From Prevotella sp. (GTDB lineage Bacteria > Bacteroidota > Bacteroidia > Bacteroidales > Bacteroidaceae), in assembly GCA_021636625.1 (NCBI GenBank), contig JAJWLX010000103.1, positions 1-7,592 on the forward strand: a DNA stretch of 7,592 nucleotides, given 5' to 3'. Numbering within the stretch: the first letter of the stretch is position 1; every line of letters begins with the position of its first letter. Under the pieces are notes generated by a model that was not told where the DNA came from, did not search any database, and saw only the letters and a program-made list of their open reading frames with translations. Made by a program: the position numbers and the translations under genes. This document shows, in pieces, positions 4,110 through 7,592 of this stretch.

Positions 4110-5892
4110 TTTTTAATTGTTCAATATATTTGTCAGTGAATTTTGCAAGGCGGAAGTCCTCTTCATCCGTGATGACAGTAGGATCATTGAGGTCCCTGAA
4201 TAGTCTGCAGAGAGCATTGTAGAATCTGACTTTGATGTCGTTTCCTTCGAGATCACGTCCGCTTATTCTGATATGGGGAAGTGTTTCTGCCAGGAAGAAT
4301 GAGGGTGAAGAGGCCTGGTCTATCATCATGACCAGTTCCTGATCCATCACATACTGGTTGATTTTATACTGCAGTGCCCTGCTTTCATATCTATGGCAGG
4401 CAATGACACTTGCTATTGAGAATAGGGCCTCTGACAGGTATTTCTTGCCGAACTTTGAAAAATACGCAAACAGGATGGTTTCCATGACGCTTTCGTATTT
4501 CCAGTGGGATTCTGCGAGCAGGTGTTCTCTCATGAGGCGAACCTGTGGGGTTCTTACAAACTGCTTGTACAGATCGATGAAGTTGTCTGTAAAGGCAAAG
4601 AAGTGTGCACCACCCTGAATTTTCTCGTAAAAGTAGAAGCGTTCTCCGAAGGGAGGAATGCCGGGAATCAGGGGTGCTGCGGAATACTCATCCTTTACCG
4701 GGCGTTGACTTTCAGAAAAGTCGCAGGAATGTTTACGCATCCATTTGCGCATCCGATAGAGATGAAGGCCTAATGTCTTGTTGAGGAGTGACTCGTTGTC
4801 CAGGTCATACTCCTGGGAGACAGCATTCCATCTGCGGGCCAGATGTTCTGCCTGCTGGTCATTTGAGATGAGGAAGCGCAAGTGATGGGCTTTCAGGATA
4901 TCATAGTCGGACAGTCTGACTCCCCGGGAGTTCTGGTTGGAGAAGAAGGTATATGCCAGATCCAGATTTTCGGAAGTCAGGATCAATACGGAGAAGGATA
5001 GGTGAGAAAGTATTTTCTTCAGCAGCAGGCTGTTGTCCTTAGGGTCGTATTTTACTTGATGGCTTATTACATACTTGGCATTGGCAATATTTTCACAGGC
5101 TTCCTTTGATTCAAAGCGCTGCGCCAATAGTGGCATATTTCCCTCATAGCCTAAGGCTCTAAGGCAAAGGGTGAGGGTCACCAGGCGCTGTTGTCCGTCA
5201 ATGATATGATACCCGTTATCTATGTTCTGCAGGATGATGGAGCCAAGGTGATAGTCCTGGTCTTCCGGCATTTCCTTCAGGTTGTTCCAAAGTGCTATAA
5301 TGTTCTTATCTTCCCAGCAATAGATGCGCTGGTAGTTTGGAATCACAAGTTTCAGGTCAAAGACCTCTTTCATGGAAAGGGTCTTCAGGCATACTTCGCT
5401 ACTGATATCCAGCTTTTTGAATTCTTCCTCTTTCTGATGATAGGGCTTATCTAGTTTCACTGGTTTGAATATCTGGGTACATTTGACCAGCACCTTGTCG
5501 AATATTTTGTAGATTTCTCTCAGGATCTCTTTAAGCTGCTCGTCGTTGCATACTTCCTCCTGGTAGACAGCCATGTATCTTGATCCATCATTTTGCCATT
5601 TTAGCGAAGGGTTATCTTGGATATGCTCTCTGAGGTATCGGTAGATTCTGCGATACCGGTAGCCGTCACTTTCGCTTGGTGGCTCGATATGGAACTCCCA
5701 ATGGCTGTTTATATATTCATAATGGATTCTCTCTAAGCTGGGAAATGCCGTTTGTACCTGGATATACCTGTTGCAACGAGGCATAGTGGAAGAATCACTC
5801 AGGTAGTTGCAGTATACTTCTCTTCCTGAAAGTCTACTCTTAACGAAATTCCTGACTTCCTCATTTACCTCTGTTTTTATGTCTAGTGCCAT
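4093..5892 (-). CDS. DUF262-family protein with extra N-terminal domain
   Basis: A 599-residue protein whose DUF262 domain is central rather than N-terminal. Residues 1-150 form a separate domain I do not recognise, with a conserved-looking HWEFHIEPP (64-72) and an Arg/Tyr-rich helix at 78-90. DUF262 follows at about 165-345: IPNYQRIYCW (184-193), YHIIDGQQRLVTLTL (228-242), and FFSNQNSRGVRLSDYDILKA (316-335). The C-terminal 250 residues are helical and show no His-x-x-Pro DUF1524 signature, so the HNH nuclease seems absent. The likely role is an NTP-binding sensor or partner for the overlapping DUF262-DUF1524 nuclease, with the N-terminal domain as candidate recognition module (inference). 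The start at 5892 lies one base after the stop of a short upstream ORF, and no TAnnTTTG box is visible in the 196-base gap. It may therefore be transcribed from the ATPase promoter. Confidence 0.88.
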   Translation of the reverse strand: MALDIKTEVNEEVRNFVKSRLSGREVYCNYLSDSSTMPRCNRYIQVQTAFPSLERIHYEYINSHWEFHIEPPSESDGYRYRRIYRYLREHIQDNPSLKWQNDGSRYMAVYQEEVCNDEQLKEILREIYKIFDKVLVKCTQIFKPVKLDKPYHQKEEEFKKLDISSEVCLKTLSMKEVFDLKLVIPNYQRIYCWEDKNIIALWNNLKEMPEDQDYHLGSIILQNIDNGYHIIDGQQRLVTLTLCLRALGYEGNMPLLAQRFESKEACENIANAKYVISHQVKYDPKDNSLLLKKILSHLSFSVLILTSENLDLAYTFFSNQNSRGVRLSDYDILKAHHLRFLISNDQQAEHLARRWNAVSQEYDLDNESLLNKTLGLHLYRMRKWMRKHSCDFSESQRPVKDEYSAAPLIPGIPPFGERFYFYEKIQGGAHFFAFTDNFIDLYKQFVRTPQVRLMREHLLAESHWKYESVMETILFAYFSKFGKKYLSEALFSIASVIACHRYESRALQYKINQYVMDQELVMMIDQASSPSFFLAETLPHIRISGRDLEGNDIKVRFYNALCRLFRDLNDPTVITDEEDFRLAKFTDKYIEQLKNEEYE

Positions 5893-5893
5893 A

Positions 5894-6010
5894 TTAATTG
5901 ATTTTTAATATTTCCAATGCCTTGGCTGTAGAGTTTTCCAGAATCAGCCAGAGCATGGTGATGGTTTGAAAATTGTATTCTCCTCCTTCGAGGTCTGTTT
6001 GCTTCTTTAT
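5894..6010 (-). pseudogene. Short ORF or gene 3' remnant before the DUF262 operon
   Basis: A 38-codon open frame with no start at its beginning runs from the edge of a large hairpin to a TAA (5894-5896) one base before the DUF262 gene's ATG. It reads DLEGGEYNFQTITM from the sixth codon and ends LENSTAKALEILKIN, which looks like a real protein C-terminus rather than random translation. The only ATG (5954-5956) would give 20 residues. A strong Shine-Dalgarno-like AAGGAGGAG lies 14 to 22 bases upstream of that ATG, an odd spacing. The stop-ATG arrangement suggests it was, or is, the coupled upstream gene of the DUF262 pair. An in-frame TGA at the hairpin border cuts it off. Family unknown. Confidence 0.35.
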
Positions 6011-6013
6011 TCA

Positions 6014-6056
6014 CCTGACATGCTTTCATGTTTTGAAACAGTGAGAGTATGTCAGG
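6014..6056. repeat. Large imperfect hairpin after the ATPase gene
   Basis: CCTGACATGCTTTCA (6014-6028) pairs with 6042-6056 over 15 positions (13 Watson-Crick, 2 G-U). After one bulged base a further TGTTT/AAACA stem (6029-6033 with 6036-6040) continues it. No U tract follows on either strand, so it is not a standard terminator. It sits between the ATPase stop and the short remnant and touches the remnant's upstream TGA. Possible readings are an mRNA processing or 3'-stability structure, an operator, or the end of an inserted element. Confidence 0.7.
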
Positions 6057-6088
6057 ATGGGTGTCAGATAGGCAACCGGTATTTGTTT

Positions 6089-7390
6089 TTAGATGAATGC
6101 TTTCAAATATCCTCTTGTACCATATAATGGTACATTGGTAATATCGTCCTGTTCCCGATAATCGCTCATGGAAAAGCGCAAGCCTTTCATTCCGGGATTT
6201 TTGGCTATAGTCGCTTTCAAAGACTTTGACTGAAGATTCTCCTCTGCCTTCACTTCTATCGGTATGACCTGCATTCCTGCCTGAATGACAAAGTCTAGTT
6301 CCAGCTGGCTGTTTTCTTTACTATAATAATATATAGGAATCTGGCGCAGCGATTCCAGCTGACAGCAAATGAAGTTTTCCGTAAAATCACCTTTCCCGGT
6401 ATTGTCATTACTAGGAAGCAGAAGCAAGGCTGGCGGAGTTTTACTCATAGCACCTAATAGTCCACAATCCAAGAGATACAATTTGAAGGCACTGACATCC
6501 TCATGAATCTTCAGAGGAAGCCCCAAAGTCTTTACCCTACTGATTTTATATACCAGTCCTGCATCTATGAGCCATTGGATTGCCAACTCATAATCCTTGG
6601 CTCTGGCACCTTGTTTTACAACACCATAGATGAACTTTTTATTCTCTTTGGCTAGTTGGGAAGGGATGGAGTTCCATACCTGGTTGATTCTTACTACCTG
6701 CTCTTTTGGTGCATGCTTGGAAATGTCTTTTTCGTAGGCCCGAATAATTTCCTCCTGTACTTCTCTTACGGCATTTGCATCATTGGTTTCTATGAACTTA
6801 TTTACGGCTTCGGGCATACCGCCAACAAGGTAATATTCACGAAGATGCTGAATATAGAGTGTTCTGAGCGATTTTACCACATCCCACATTCCATGCTGCA
6901 GCAGATCCATGCGCTGCTTGAAACCACGTGCCCACAGAAACTCCTCGAATGTCATCGGATACATTTCCAGGGTGTTAACCTTTCCCACAGGATAGGATTC
7001 TCCCTGATGAAGAGACAAGCCGAGAAGGGAACCGGCTACTGCCACATGATATTCCCGTGCATTTTCACAGAAATACTTCAACGAGGCAAGTCCACGATAC
7101 AACTCTTGTATTTCATCCATGATGATGAGGGTCTTGCCGGCTTCTATATTAACACCAGTAATAGCTCCGATGGTGAGAAGGATGCGATCTGTATTATAGT
7201 CTGAAGCAAACAAATCCCTAGCCATGGCATTATTGTCACAGTTAATGTAGGCCACATTTTCAAACTCACGTTGCCCAAATTCCTTCAAGATATAAGTTTT
7301 GCCAACCTGTCTTGCTCCCAACAGAATAAGGGGTTTTCTATCTTCTCTGTTTTTCCAAGCAATGAGGTCTTGCATGATAAATCTTTCCAT
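6089..7390 (-). CDS. AAA-family ATPase with C-terminal DUF4143 domain
   Basis: A 433-residue protein of the widespread AAA (PF13173-type) plus DUF4143 family. Walker A is GARQVGKT (25-32) and Walker B LIIMDEIQ (88-95). AGSLLG (119-124) and the YPMTFEEFLWARG stretch (144-156) are family-typical. The second half is DUF4143, containing GDFTENFICCQL (334-345), ELDFVI (364-369) and PIEVKA (377-382). Together these resemble a PD-(D/E)XK nuclease-like core with Asp366, Glu379 and Lys381. The biological role of the family is poorly defined. I chose the ATG at 7390: the longer frame from 7480 runs through the promoter and one repeat copy. The promoter puts the transcript start about 11 bases before this ATG; Met at 7375 is an alternative. 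All expected motifs are present, so it looks functional, unlike the relic at 1898-2083. It may be co-transcribed with the DUF262 pair. Confidence 0.9.
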   Translation of the reverse strand: MERFIMQDLIAWKNREDRKPLILLGARQVGKTYILKEFGQREFENVAYINCDNNAMARDLFASDYNTDRILLTIGAITGVNIEAGKTLIIMDEIQELYRGLASLKYFCENAREYHVAVAGSLLGLSLHQGESYPVGKVNTLEMYPMTFEEFLWARGFKQRMDLLQHGMWDVVKSLRTLYIQHLREYYLVGGMPEAVNKFIETNDANAVREVQEEIIRAYEKDISKHAPKEQVVRINQVWNSIPSQLAKENKKFIYGVVKQGARAKDYELAIQWLIDAGLVYKISRVKTLGLPLKIHEDVSAFKLYLLDCGLLGAMSKTPPALLLLPSNDNTGKGDFTENFICCQLESLRQIPIYYYSKENSQLELDFVIQAGMQVIPIEVKAEENLQSKSLKATIAKNPGMKGLRFSMSDYREQDDITNVPLYGTRGYLKAFI

Positions 7391-7407
7391 ATATTGCTTT
7401 TTTACTG

Positions 7408-7438
7408 CAAATATACTGTAAATTAATGAAATAGCAAA
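7408..7438 (-). promoter_or_regulatory. Consensus promoter of the ATPase gene
   Basis: On the minus strand TTTG (7435-7438), a 19-base spacer and TATATTTG (7408-7415) match the full Bacteroidota consensus, with start near 7401 and a leader of only about 11 bases. The nearest of three phased repeats lies 8 bases upstream of the -33 box, placing the repeats in activator positions. Confidence 0.8.
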
Positions 7439-7446
7439 ATATATCG

Positions 7447-7531
7447 CATTTTTATGAGGGACTTTTTGAAAGATTAACACACTTTTATGAGGGACTTTTG
7501 GGGCTACATATACACTTTTATGAGGGACTTT
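7447..7531 (-). repeat. Three 19-base direct repeats with a 33-base period upstream of the ATPase
   Basis: On the minus strand the unit is AAAGTCCCTCATAAAAGTG. Copies are at 7513-7531 and 7480-7498 (identical) and 7447-7465 (one mismatch), with starts exactly 33 bases apart and unrelated 14-base spacers. Measured from the predicted start site they are centred near -121, -88 and -55, on one face of the helix, which suits cooperative binding of a regulator. The sequence differs from the repeats before the ATPase relic (1814-1893), but period, copy number and association with the same gene family agree. Confidence 0.85.
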
Positions 7532-7592
7532 CTGTTATGCTTGTAGCAGTTCCCCAAAGTGGACACAAAAAATGATTATTAATTATTTATAT

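Noticed and set aside
6656..7204. 182-codon plus-strand ORF inside the ATPase gene
   Set aside because: Antisense shadow; the minus-strand frame carries Walker A, Walker B and DUF4143 motifs.
7391..7480. Longer start of the ATPase at 7480
   Set aside because: The extension runs through the consensus promoter and one of the phased repeats, so it would not be in the transcript.
7447..7531. CRISPR array
   Set aside because: Only three units, spacers of about 14 bases and no cas genes; the phase and promoter position fit regulator sites.

Overview
The window looks like chromosome from a Bacteroidales bacterium, most likely Prevotella/Segatella-like. Moderate GC content and AT-rich gaps fit this. 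So does a recurring Bacteroidota promoter signature: a -7 box TAnnTTTG, in the best cases with TTTG 19 bases upstream. It appears before the WYL gene, the 109-residue gene, a small structured RNA and both ATPase genes. The species call is an inference from composition and protein style.

Left part (1-1735). Two hairpin terminators lie at the edge. They are followed by a minus-strand WYL-family regulator (157-1074). A 109-codon gene of unknown function (1223-1552) is divergent from it, and the shared gap holds both -7 boxes and an imperfect inverted repeat. A consensus promoter (1564-1594) then drives a short unit that ends at an intrinsic terminator (1714-1735). Inside this unit is a tRNA-like fold (about 1601-1685). 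It has a textbook T arm and D arm, but its anticodon arm is capped by UUCG, so it probably cannot decode. The same bases hold a 31-codon ORF.

Middle part (1736-2297). A 61-codon relic of an AAA/DUF4143-type ATPase (1898-2083) keeps only its N-terminus with the P-loop and its C-terminal tail, joined in frame. Three 14-base repeats exactly 33 bases apart sit at its promoter. Terminator and hairpin sequences fill the rest.

Right part (2298-7592), all genes on the minus strand. A full-length AAA+DUF4143 ATPase (6089-7390) has its own consensus promoter. Upstream of that are three repeats of a different sequence, again exactly 33 bases apart. Next come a large hairpin and a short ORF or gene remnant that stops one base before a DUF262 gene (4093-5892). 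That gene overlaps a second DUF262 gene carrying a C-terminal DUF1524 HNH nuclease (2298-4109). The DUF262 pair resembles GmrSD/SspE-type restriction modules, so the region is probably a small defence or accessory locus. The most unusual signals are the non-decoding tRNA-like RNA unit and the 33-base phased repeats shared in layout, but not in sequence, by the two ATPase loci.
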